This document shows positions 47,149-54,381 of a DNA stretch of 64,000 bases, piece by piece (positions within the stretch are counted from its first letter, which is position 1; every line of letters begins with the position of its first letter). The stretch spans positions 186,001 to 250,000 of the forward strand of contig JBBIGQ010000001.1 of NCBI GenBank assembly GCA_037447455.1. The letters are read 5' to 3'. Source of the DNA: BPGX01 sp037447455. GTDB lineage: Bacteria; Bacteroidota; Bacteroidia; B-17B0; Aurantibacillaceae. Both the position numbers and the translations under genes were made by a program. Below the pieces are notes generated by a model. The model was not told the origin of the DNA and searched no databases. It worked only from the letters and a program-made list of their open reading frames with translations.

Positions 47149-47167
47149 TTGCTTTTACAACATCAAT

Positions 47168-47719
47168 ATGTCAAAAATTAAGGTAATAGAATATGACGAA
47201 GCAACAGGCCGACTAAAAGAAATTTATGACGAAATTATCAAAAAACGAGGTAAACTGGCTGAGGTGCATAAAATACAAAGTTTACGACCAGAAAGCATTG
47301 TTAAACACATGGATTTGTACCTGGAAATACTGTTTTCTAAATCAGAATTATCCAGAGCAGAAAGAGAAATGATGGCAGTTGTAACCTCTGTTGCAAATAA
47401 TTGTCTTTATTGCCAAATCCATCACTCAGAAGCACTTCTTCACTACTGGAAAGATGAAGATAAAATTAAACAACTTATAAATAATTTTCAAAATGCTAAC
47501 CTAAATGCCAGAGAATTGGCACTATGCAATTTTTCATACACTCTTACGAAACAGCCCAATCACCAAGATATTTTTAATATCTTAAAATCAGCAGATTTTT
47601 CGGATGCAGCTATTTTAGATGCTACACTGGTAGTGGCATATTTTAATTTTGTAAATCGTATAGTCCTGACGCTTGGAGCGGAAACGAATACGAACGAAAA
47701 AACCGGATATGTTTACTAA
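47168..47719 (+). CDS. AhpD-like (carboxymuconolactone decarboxylase family) peroxidase-related protein
   Basis: A 183-residue all-helical protein with the AhpD signature VANNCLYCQIHHSEAL (Cys79, Cys82, His86), where the CxxC pair carries out disulfide exchange. SRAEREMMAVVTSV before it is also typical. It belongs to the uncharacterised peroxidase-related group of the family and could recycle the neighbouring peroxiredoxin. The stop overlaps the start of the next, broken gene. It appears intact. Confidence 0.9.
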   Translation: MSKIKVIEYDEATGRLKEIYDEIIKKRGKLAEVHKIQSLRPESIVKHMDLYLEILFSKSELSRAEREMMAVVTSVANNCLYCQIHHSEALLHYWKDEDKIKQLINNFQNANLNARELALCNFSYTLTKQPNHQDIFNILKSADFSDAAILDATLVVAYFNFVNRIVLTLGAETNTNEKTGYVY

Positions 47720-48248
47720 TAAATTTATAAATAAAATACGATTAGTTATTACTCTTTTCTTTGTGTTTGTTTTATTAGTTTCATTTACAAACAATACCAT
47801 CCATATTAAGTCCTACAATCTTTTCAAAATCGGAATAAGTAAAGATGCTAATGAAGTGAATTTTGATATAAATGTTACACCTGAAAATGATTTGTACACC
47901 AAAAAACCAGTGAATATCTATTGGATAAAATACACTCAAAACAACAAACAAGAACCATTAACATGGATTGAAAGAACGTACGCCTGCGAAATTGAATACA
48001 CACATGTTTCAAAAGACTATGCAATATTTCATTTTGTTTTTTATAAAAAAGAAAGCTTTACATTAAAAAGATCGAGATGGATTTTTTAAAGTTTTCAGCC
48101 ACATCAATGGTGGTGAAGCAATTCTAAAATACATTTACATTCAGATTGATGGGGTTCGTTCTGGTTTCCTAAAATTTCAAAAGTAGAAGTACTTGGTGAA
48201 TTAACTAATACGCACCAAAAAATAACTGAAATTATAAAACCTCAAATA
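47709..48248 (+). pseudogene. DUF4833-like exported protein with two or three frameshifts
   Basis: From ATG 47709 the frame gives a signal-type helix (IRLVITLFFVFVLLVSF) and a DUF4833-like part (VNFDINVTPENDLYTKKPVN, IYWIKYTQNNKQEPLTWIE). It stops at 48087-48089. A second frame goes on (FFKVFSHINGGEAILKYIYI), and a third completes it (GSFWFPKISKVEVLGEL, HQKITEIIKP). That third frame runs straight into the next gene without a stop, which implies another lesion near 48245. The function of the family is unknown. Confidence 0.65.
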
Positions 48249-48419
48249 ATGAAAATATTTTGTGCAACTATCCTAAATCAACTCAGACATCTACTAAATC
48301 AAATAAATGATACAAACTATGTTTATAAAAGTAAAATACTGGACAACCTGAAAGAGACAAAAGGTTCAAATACTACGATTTGTTGCAACAATCCGTTCAT
48401 CAACTATTACCTCCTCAAT
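48249..48419 (+). pseudogene. Remnant in front of the DUF6695-like gene
   Basis: The frame starts MKIFCATILNQLRHLLNQIN, like the first helix of a DinB/YfiT-type four-helix protein. From about 48336 another frame gives a more protein-like text (NTGQPERDKRFKYYDLLQQS, VHQLLPPQYV) ending at a TAA that overlaps the start of the DUF6695-like gene. The original gene was probably short or has lost its middle. The DinB likeness is weak. Confidence 0.4.
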
Positions 48420-49466
48420 ATGTATAATGGATTTGCCATTGTATTGGCATGGCCTGAAACCCTGTGTAAGCAACCTACATCCTGGTATGATCCTATACTA
48501 CAATGGCTTGGAATCAATGAACATCATTACTATAAAGTGGGACATGCGGCAATAATTTTAGTAGAGTCGACATCAGGAAATTGCTTTTATTTCGATTTTG
48601 GAAGGTATCATGCTCCTTTTCAATTTGGTAGAGTAAGATATCAGGAAACCTATCCGGACTTAAAAATCCATACAAAAGCAAACATTTCAAACCAAACGAT
48701 AAAAAACATTGACGATATTTTAAATGAAGTTGCCAATAACCCATCTTGTCATGGAGATGGTAATTTATATGCTTCATACATTCCCGTCAATTTTAATGCT
48801 GCCTATCAAAAGGCCAAATTCCTGCAAAAAGATTTTATTCCTTATGGCCCCTTTTTATTAAAGGGGTCGAATTGTTCACGCTTTGTCCAAACTATTGTAT
48901 TATCCGGAAAACCTAGTATCATCAATTGCTTTAAAATTATCTTTCAAAAAACCATCACTCCAACACTGCTTGGGAATGTAAAAGCATTTTCAAAATTAAA
49001 AAAAGTATCTCCTAAAATCACCCCTTCCACAAATCACCATTTTGAAGAAACTACTTCAAAAAAGACATTCATTCCAACCACCCTTCCTCCACCTAAAAAA
49101 AATCAGCAAATTCCTTCAGACGCTCAATGGCTGGCCGGCGAAGGAGCAGGATCGTGGTTTTATATAAAGAAAATAAGCAATAAAATCATTAAGGTAACAA
49201 GATATAGCCCCACCGGAAAAAAAGAATTTTGTGGCTTTTTTCAATCAACAAGCAATCAAATCTTCCATGAAATTACAGATTACCACCTAACTTATCCAAG
49301 TCATTTCAAAAAAAATTCCATTATACAAAACCAACAATTATTAGTGTTCAAAAAAACAGAAATTCTCCCACTCATTAACGATATGGCTCAATTCCCATTT
49401 CATCAAAATCATACAATTAAAAATTTAAATAAAAAACTGTCAGGAAAAAGCGATATTTGCATCTAA
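48420..49466 (+). CDS. DUF6695-like protein
   Basis: A 348-residue protein. The start MYNGFAIVLAWPETLCKQ is the usual beginning of the DUF6695-type family. It continues with WYDPILQWLGINEHHYYKVG, HAAIILVESTSGNCFYFDFG and YGPFLLKGSNCSRFVQTIV. His, Asp and Cys in the GHAA, FDFGR and SNCSRF blocks recall papain-like or NlpC-type folds, but this is only a likeness. A Pro/Lys/Thr-rich linker (about residues 200-240) leads to a small second domain (WLAGEGAGSWFYIKK). The frame is open 57 codons further upstream, but that part belongs to the remnant. It ends just before the Hvf cluster. Function unknown. Confidence 0.65.
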   Translation: MYNGFAIVLAWPETLCKQPTSWYDPILQWLGINEHHYYKVGHAAIILVESTSGNCFYFDFGRYHAPFQFGRVRYQETYPDLKIHTKANISNQTIKNIDDILNEVANNPSCHGDGNLYASYIPVNFNAAYQKAKFLQKDFIPYGPFLLKGSNCSRFVQTIVLSGKPSIINCFKIIFQKTITPTLLGNVKAFSKLKKVSPKITPSTNHHFEETTSKKTFIPTTLPPPKKNQQIPSDAQWLAGEGAGSWFYIKKISNKIIKVTRYSPTGKKEFCGFFQSTSNQIFHEITDYHLTYPSHFKKNSIIQNQQLLVFKKTEILPLINDMAQFPFHQNHTIKNLNKKLSGKSDICI

Positions 49467-49492
49467 ATTACAAACAATTAAAATCCAAAACT

Positions 49493-49873
49493 ATGGAAAA
49501 GAAAAACAAAAACCTCTTAGCAGGTACCATCGCAGCCGCTGCCTTCGCAGCATTGGGCAACTTAAATGCCAACAATACCAACATTGAAATGAACCCCCTC
49601 GGCTCAGGGGCTGAAGTACGTTCTGAAATCCTGAATCACCACAGTATTTCTAAAATGCTCAATGACCTGAAGTGTGGCGAAAACAAAACAGGTACAACAA
49701 CAGACAAATCTAAAGGCAAGGAAGGCAAATGTGGTGAAGGTAAATGTGGTGAAAAAAAAGCCAAAGGTAAAGAAGGCAAATGCGGTGAAGGTAAATGTGG
49801 CGAGAAAAAAGCCAAAGGTAAAGAAGGCAAATGCGGTGAAGGTAAATGTGGTGAAAAAAAACAACCGAAGTGA
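49493..49873 (+). CDS. hvfA: HvfA/bufferin-like copper-RiPP precursor with three KCGEGKCG repeats
   Basis: A 126-residue precursor. Residues 1-26 are a Sec signal (KKNKNLLAGTIAAAAFAALG, then NLNA). A spacer with NPLGSGAEVRSEIL and a lone NDLKCGENK follows. The core has three copies of KGKEGKCGEGKCGEKKA (residues 74-124), so seven cysteines in all. HvfA and bufferins are known ribosomal peptides in which EGKCG cysteines become oxazolone and thioamide groups that bind copper. The cognate MNIO maturase, its DUF2063 partner and a DoxX protein lie downstream. An in-frame TTG at 49457 lies in the previous gene and is not used. A terminator follows the stop. It may sequester copper in the periplasm. 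Confidence 0.88.
   Translation: MEKKNKNLLAGTIAAAAFAALGNLNANNTNIEMNPLGSGAEVRSEILNHHSISKMLNDLKCGENKTGTTTDKSKGKEGKCGEGKCGEKKAKGKEGKCGEGKCGEKKAKGKEGKCGEGKCGEKKQPK
49712..49864 (+). repeat. Three 51-bp in-frame repeats in the hvfA-like gene
   Basis: Units 49712-49762, 49763-49813 and 49814-49864. They differ only at silent third positions, apart from the last residue of unit 3 (Gln for Ala). The encoded 17-residue unit carries two KCG motifs, so modification sites can be gained or lost by repeat copying. Confidence 0.95.
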
Positions 49874-49888
49874 TCAGATCTTAAAATT

Positions 49889-49924
49889 CAATCCCGGTGC
49901 TAAACAGCATCGGGATTGTTTTTT
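49889..49924 (+). terminator. Terminator or attenuator between hvfA and its sigma gene
   Basis: A 13-bp stem with one G-T pair (arms 49889-49901 and 49906-49918), an AAAC loop and six T. It lies 15 bases after the hvfA stop and 12 bases before the sigma gene ATG. Partial readthrough would give much more precursor mRNA than maturase mRNA. Confidence 0.9.
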
Positions 49925-49936
49925 CAATACATTAGT

Positions 49937-50536
49937 ATGAAAAATAATTATTCACAAGACATAGACACAAATCGAGAAGTAAATATAAAATCGGAGTTCA
50001 AAAACACATTAGTGAATTCCTACAAAAAATTTTATACCCACGCCTGTATTCAATTAGGATGTAAAGATACGGCTAAAGACATTGTGCAAGAAAGTATACT
50101 GACGGCTTACGAAAAACTACATCAATTTGAAGGCAAATCCTCCTTAGAAACGTGGATTTTTGCGATATTAAATAATAAAATTCTTCAACATTTTCGTACT
50201 AAACAGAGAGAACAAAAACATCTGGACTTTGATAGTGAAAAATTGTTGTTTAATAAAAACGGAAGTTGGAAAAAAGAATGGATGAATGAATCATTATTAG
50301 ATATAGAACAAAAAGAAGCCGATCAGGAAAAAAATAAATTATGGAAATTTCTGACAGATTGTTTAAACGCTCTGAAAGAAAAACACAGACAAATTGTTTT
50401 ATTTAAGTTTTATTTCAACAAAAACACAAAAGAAATCTGTGAAGAATGTAACGTCAATGAAGACAATGTATGGCAAATCATCCACCGAAGCAAATTACAA
50501 CTTAAAGTATGTATACAAACAAAAATTAAAAGTTAA
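49937..50536 (+). CDS. ECF-type sigma factor of the Hvf-like cluster
   Basis: A 199-residue sigma factor. Region 2 is seen in DTAKDIVQESILTAYEKLHQ and SLETWIFAILNNKILQHFRT. Region 4 is seen in CLNALKEKHRQIVLFKFYF and CEECNVNEDNVWQIIHRSKL. The ATG at 49937 replaces an in-frame TTG at 49916 that lies in the terminator. A zinc-type anti-sigma gene follows, then the maturase genes. Bufferin operons of Proteobacteria are often run by an ECF sigma and anti-sigma pair that answers copper, so this pair likely controls the cluster. The promoter it recognises was not identified. Confidence 0.9.
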   Translation: MKNNYSQDIDTNREVNIKSEFKNTLVNSYKKFYTHACIQLGCKDTAKDIVQESILTAYEKLHQFEGKSSLETWIFAILNNKILQHFRTKQREQKHLDFDSEKLLFNKNGSWKKEWMNESLLDIEQKEADQEKNKLWKFLTDCLNALKEKHRQIVLFKFYFNKNTKEICEECNVNEDNVWQIIHRSKLQLKVCIQTKIKS

Positions 50537-50557
50537 AAAGTTATTAAAAATAAGAGA

Positions 50558-50797
50558 ATGGTAAACTGTAAAAAATATACTCAATATCTACACAAATCAG
50601 AAATAAAACCGCTCAAGTGGCACGAAAAAGTATTGATGTCATTTCACTACTACACCTGCAAATGGTGTAGAAAATATACAAAAGAAAACGAATGTCTGAA
50701 TGATTATTTGAAATATAAACTATCAGAATTACAACTTTTTAATGAGAAAGAAATTGAACAATATAAACAAGAATTATTACAAAAATTAACTTTATGA
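50558..50797 (+). CDS. Small zinc-finger-type anti-sigma factor
   Basis: A 79-residue protein with a HYYTCKWCRK element, that is HxxxCxxC, the zinc site of ZAS-type anti-sigma domains. The early MVNCKKYTQYLHKSEIKPL and the HEKVLMSFHYY helix fit the same family. There is no membrane segment, so it would be a cytoplasmic sensor where oxidation or metal displacement of the zinc site releases the sigma factor. The stop overlaps the DUF692 start as ATGA, so maturase synthesis is coupled to the regulator. Confidence 0.8.
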   Translation: MVNCKKYTQYLHKSEIKPLKWHEKVLMSFHYYTCKWCRKYTKENECLNDYLKYKLSELQLFNEKEIEQYKQELLQKLTL

Positions 50798-51621
50798 TAG
50801 GCATTGGATATAGAAAGGACTTTGCTGAAGAATGGGATGAACACAATAATACATTAGATGTAGATTTTATTGAAGTAGCCCCTGAAAATTGGATAAATGT
50901 AGGGGGATACTGGAAACAATTATTTGATAAAAAACTACAAACCTATCCTTTATTTGTACATGGTTTATCCTTATCTATCGGAAGTCCGGATGAATTAGAC
51001 CAAAACTCTTTAAAGGAATTGAAAGAATTTTTAAATCAAACAAATGCTAAATTTTATTCTGAACATTTGAGCTTTGCAAAATGTGATAATGCCCATCTTT
51101 ATGACCTTTTACCCATTCCTTTTACAGAAGCGGCCGTTAAGCACGTGGCAAAACGTGTAAAGCAAGTACAAGATTTTTTGGAACGTCCACTAGTATTAGA
51201 AATTGTAAGTTATTATTCGCCCATCGCAGCAGAAATGAATGAAATCGATTTTATCAAGGCCGTGTTAGAAGAAAGCGATTGTTTGCTATTATTAGACGTG
51301 AATAACATTTATGTCAATGGTTTTAATCATCAATACAATCCAAAAGCGTTTATTCAGCAATTACCAAAAGAACGAGTAGCATACCTGCACATGGCAGGGC
51401 ATCTAAAAGTTGACGATGATTTAATTATTGACACGCACGGCGAACCAATTATTGATCCGGTGTATGAACTTTTTGAATATACCCTAAATTGGTTACAAAA
51501 ACCTGTGCCCGTTTTATTAGAGCGCGATTTTAATATCCCCGAATTACAAGAACTACAAAGCGAAATCAACCATCTGCGATATATCTATAATAAAGTATTT
51601 GAAAAATCAAGTGTATGCTAA
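50794..51621 (+). CDS. hvfB: DUF692 multinuclear iron oxidase (MNIO), HvfB/BufB-like maturase
   Basis: A 275-residue TIM-barrel iron enzyme. The metal ligand candidates are in the family positions: His56 (VHGLSLSIGS), His91 (SEHLSF), Glu136 (LEIVSYY), Asp168 and Asn171 (LLLDVNNIYVN), His199 and His203 (YLHMAGH), Asp213 and His215 (DTHGEP) and Glu243 (LLERDFN). Known MNIOs use O2 to turn Cys residues of a partner peptide into thioamide and oxazolone groups. The usual EN pair before S-Y-Y is EI here. It overlaps the DUF2063 gene by 7 bases. Its substrate is almost surely the KCGEGKCG precursor upstream. Confidence 0.92.
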   Translation: MIGIGYRKDFAEEWDEHNNTLDVDFIEVAPENWINVGGYWKQLFDKKLQTYPLFVHGLSLSIGSPDELDQNSLKELKEFLNQTNAKFYSEHLSFAKCDNAHLYDLLPIPFTEAAVKHVAKRVKQVQDFLERPLVLEIVSYYSPIAAEMNEIDFIKAVLEESDCLLLLDVNNIYVNGFNHQYNPKAFIQQLPKERVAYLHMAGHLKVDDDLIIDTHGEPIIDPVYELFEYTLNWLQKPVPVLLERDFNIPELQELQSEINHLRYIYNKVFEKSSVC

Positions 51622-52364
51622 ACACATCGTTTCAAACACAACAATCCATACTGGCTGAATACACCAGAACCGGCAACGAAAAACTCATTCACAAGTTACA
51701 AAATGTAAAGGAAAAAGGTATTCGGTATTACAGAGAATTGATATTCAATATCGCGCACGACACCATCACCAATGCTTATCCTATTCTTACAGATTTTTTA
51801 GGGAATGAACAAATGCAAACATTGATAAATAATTTTTATACTCATCACCATTGTCAAACTTATCAGGTATGGCGAATGCCCGAAGAATTTAAAGATTTTG
51901 TCACCCAAAGCGAAACAGCACTTATTGAAAAATATCCTTTTATCCCTGATTTGTTGCACTTTGAGTGGATAGAAATAGAAGTATTTATGATGCCCGATGA
52001 AACATTTCCAAAATATCAAAAAAGCGGGAATATCTTAAAAGATAAACTGGTATTAAATCCTGAAATTAAAATATTGGCGTTACAATATCCTGTACATTTT
52101 CTTCATCCTTCCAAAATTACAGAGAAAGAAAAAGGACAGTATTTTGTTTTAGTTCATCGGCATCCTGAAAGTAAAGAAGTGGTCTTTACGAATTTAAATG
52201 CTTTAGGAGTAAAAATTATTTTACATTTGAATGGAGAACCTTTAAGCATAGATGAGATTGAACAGAAAATAGTACAACAACCATCTCTTAAATTAAAGAA
52301 TCAAATAAAACAATTGGTAAGAGAGTGTTTGAATAGTCAAATCATCATTGGTTTTCAAAAATAA
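51615..52364 (+). CDS. hvfC: DUF2063-type partner protein, HvfC/BufC-like
   Basis: A 249-residue protein. The N-terminal half is a DUF2063-type domain (LNTSFQTQQSILAEYTRTGN, YRELIFNIAHDTITNAYPIL, PFIPDLLHFEWIEIEV). The C-terminal half has a winged-helix-like end (LKLKNQIKQLVRECLNSQII). In known clusters this protein binds the leader of the precursor and forms a complex with the DUF692 enzyme. The gene overlap with hvfB supports such a complex. Older databases call it a putative DNA-binding domain; a recognition role for the peptide leader is more likely. Confidence 0.88.
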   Translation: MLNTSFQTQQSILAEYTRTGNEKLIHKLQNVKEKGIRYYRELIFNIAHDTITNAYPILTDFLGNEQMQTLINNFYTHHHCQTYQVWRMPEEFKDFVTQSETALIEKYPFIPDLLHFEWIEIEVFMMPDETFPKYQKSGNILKDKLVLNPEIKILALQYPVHFLHPSKITEKEKGQYFVLVHRHPESKEVVFTNLNALGVKIILHLNGEPLSIDEIEQKIVQQPSLKLKNQIKQLVRECLNSQIIIGFQK

Positions 52365-52395
52365 CTTTTAATCATTAACCCATTGAAAAAAATCT

Positions 52396-52818
52396 ATGAA
52401 TAAACTCAGCTTTGTATTAAACAAATTGCAAGACGTGGCTCTCTTTGCTGTAAGAGCAATTTTAGCTTATGGTTTCTATGAACCAGCCAAAACAAAATGG
52501 CAGGATATTCATAGCGTAGGAAAATGGTTTGAAGGTATGGGAGTGCCCTTGCCTTATGTCAATGCATATCTTTCTGCATCGTTTGAGATGCTGGGTGTTT
52601 TTCTACTACTATTCGGATTATTGACACGGATTATTAGTATTCCATTAATCGTTATTATGATAGTGGCTATAAAGACGGTACACTGGGAAAACGGCTTCGC
52701 TGCTGCAGATAATGGATTTGAAATACCATTATATTATATGATAATGCTCTTTGTGTTAGTCGCATTTGGGGGTGGAAAATACAGCACAGATTACTGGCTG
52801 TGGGAAAGGAAAAACTAA
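52396..52818 (+). CDS. DoxX-family membrane protein, HvfX-like
   Basis: A 140-residue inner-membrane protein with four predicted helices and the DoxX-type start VALFAVRAILAYGFYEPAKT, then WFEGMGVPLPYVNAYLSASF and LLTRIISIPLIVIMIVAIKT. DoxX proteins are the usual last gene of Hvf/bufferin operons, where they may take part in maturation or export at the membrane. It begins 31 bases after hvfC. The Met- and His-containing loops could bind copper, but this is not shown by the sequence. Confidence 0.85.
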   Translation: MNKLSFVLNKLQDVALFAVRAILAYGFYEPAKTKWQDIHSVGKWFEGMGVPLPYVNAYLSASFEMLGVFLLLFGLLTRIISIPLIVIMIVAIKTVHWENGFAAADNGFEIPLYYMIMLFVLVAFGGGKYSTDYWLWERKN

Positions 52819-52841
52819 GTATTAAAAAAATCAGTTGTTAA

Positions 52842-53387
52842 TTAATTGCTTACATCATTTCTCTTCCTATTATACAAATAAAAAAATACAGCGATCAATC
52901 CTATGAACGCCACTAAAATCACAAAATATCTCGTATAATCAGTGCTGGTCTTCAATACTGCCAAAAACACAATGGCTATCAAAAATATAGTCGCCACTTC
53001 ATTCAATATCCTTAAAAAAATAGATGAGTTCTTAAATATCCATTGTTTTTGCTGAAGATGTATTTTGTAAACATACCATTGATACAACAACAATCCTGCT
53101 ACAAAAATTAATTTTGCCCACATCCAAGATTGTGTCAAATACGCCGGAATGTAAAATAACATCCATATCCCAAAAACAATCGTCAAAATCATCGCAGGAA
53201 GTGTAATCACTTTTAATAACTTCCTTTGCATTAATAAAAATTGTTGGCTCAAAATCGTTTTTTCTGGTTCTGGCTTGTCCTGTGCTTCACGAGTGTATAT
53301 AAACAATCGCACCAAATAAAACAAGCCCGCAAACCAAGATACTACAAACACGATATGCAATGCTTTGACAATAAGATAACCCGACAT
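52842..53387 (-). CDS. hemJ: HemJ-like protoporphyrinogen IX oxidase (CopD-fold membrane protein)
   Basis: A 181-residue protein with four or five membrane helices. The start IVKALHIVFVVSWFAGLFYLVRLFIY is the HemJ signature, with the His and Trp that bind heme. Others are LLKVITLPAMILTIVFGIWM and the Lys in the WMWAKLIFVAGLL segment. HemJ oxidises protoporphyrinogen IX to protoporphyrin IX, late in heme synthesis. It starts 2 bases after purC, with hemC-hemD and hemA upstream, which supports the call over a copper-resistance CopD. Confidence 0.88.
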   Translation of the reverse strand: MSGYLIVKALHIVFVVSWFAGLFYLVRLFIYTREAQDKPEPEKTILSQQFLLMQRKLLKVITLPAMILTIVFGIWMLFYIPAYLTQSWMWAKLIFVAGLLLYQWYVYKIHLQQKQWIFKNSSIFLRILNEVATIFLIAIVFLAVLKTSTDYTRYFVILVAFIGLIAVFFYLYNRKRNDVSN

Positions 53388-53389
53388 AG

Positions 53390-54346
53390 TTAAACGCTTA
53401 CAGACAATTGTTTGAAAGAATTGATAATAGAATTGTAAATATCTTGTTCTATATTCGTGTAATCGGTTTTAATAAACTTTTCACCCATCACTTGTTCGTA
53501 CAATTCAATGTAACGTTCCGATATTTCCTGCACTTTTGCATCAGTCATTTCAGGAATACGCTGACCTTCTTTGCCCATAAAGTTGTTTTCAATTAACCAT
53601 TGTCTGACAAATTCTTTACTCAATTGCTTGGGCTGTTCGCCTTTTCTTAAAGCATCTTCGTAGGTGTCCAAATAAAAATATCTGGAAGAATCGGGCGTAT
53701 GCACTTCGTCCATCAAATAAATTTTTCCATTGTACAAACCAAACTCGTATTTGGTATCGGCTAAAATCAAATGACGACTTTGAGCATACTGTTGACCTTT
53801 TGCAAAGAGTTGCAAACTATATTGTTCTAATTGTTCGTATTGTTCTGCTGTGGCTAATTTTTGTTCAATGATTTCTTTTGGTGAAATATCTAAGTCGTGT
53901 CCTTGTTCTGCTTTTGTAGTAGGAGTAAGGATAGGATTAGGAAGTTTATCAAACTCTTTGAGTCCATCGGGAAGATGAACGTCACATATTGTTCTATTTT
54001 CTGCCTTGTACCAACGGGCAAGATGTCCCACCAAATAACTTCTTACCACCATTTCAATTTTGAAGGGCTGACATTTTAATCCAACACTCACATTGGGATG
54101 CGGACTATCTAACAACCAGTTGGGCACAATATCTTTTGTCATCGCCAAAAAGTACGCTGCAATACGATTCAATACTTGTCCCTTATATGGTATTCCTTTT
54201 GGAAGCACCACATCAAATGCACTGATTCTATCAGTAGCAATCATCACTAAAAATTTATCCTGAATAGTGTAAACATCTCTTACTTTGCCTTTGTAAAAAG
54301 ACGTTTGGTGCGGAAAATTAAAATGAGTATTCATTAAAGCGTGCAT
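53390..54346 (-). CDS. purC: Phosphoribosylaminoimidazole-succinocarboxamide synthase
   Basis: PurC joins CAIR and aspartate in purine synthesis. The 318-residue protein has GKVRDVYTIQDKFLVMIATD at the start, SAFDVVLPKGIPYKGQVLN, IEMVVRSYLVGHLARWYK, ILADTKYEFGLYNGKIYLMD and EVHTPDSSRYFY, all family signatures. The extra-long form is the eukaryote-like and Bacteroidota form. A second in-frame ATG lies 12 bases later (54334). It is followed by hemJ after 2 bases. Confidence 0.96.
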   Translation of the reverse strand: MHALMNTHFNFPHQTSFYKGKVRDVYTIQDKFLVMIATDRISAFDVVLPKGIPYKGQVLNRIAAYFLAMTKDIVPNWLLDSPHPNVSVGLKCQPFKIEMVVRSYLVGHLARWYKAENRTICDVHLPDGLKEFDKLPNPILTPTTKAEQGHDLDISPKEIIEQKLATAEQYEQLEQYSLQLFAKGQQYAQSRHLILADTKYEFGLYNGKIYLMDEVHTPDSSRYFYLDTYEDALRKGEQPKQLSKEFVRQWLIENNFMGKEGQRIPEMTDAKVQEISERYIELYEQVMGEKFIKTDYTNIEQDIYNSIINSFKQLSVSV

Positions 54347-54381
54347 AATGTTTTGGGCTTAAAAATACATTATTTCTATTA

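Noticed and set aside
47673..47708. TTG start of the DUF4833-like frame
   Set aside because: It lies inside the AhpD-like gene. The ATG at 47709 with a following signal-type helix is better.
49604..49864. Long ORFs on the minus strand across the precursor repeats (Phe/Thr/Ala-rich or Pro/Leu/Ser-rich)
   Set aside because: They mirror the repeated coding strand, have low-complexity text, and no start context. The plus-strand reading has a signal peptide and the known RiPP motif.
49712..49864. CRISPR-like direct repeats
   Set aside because: The units are adjacent with no spacers and are in-frame coding sequence.
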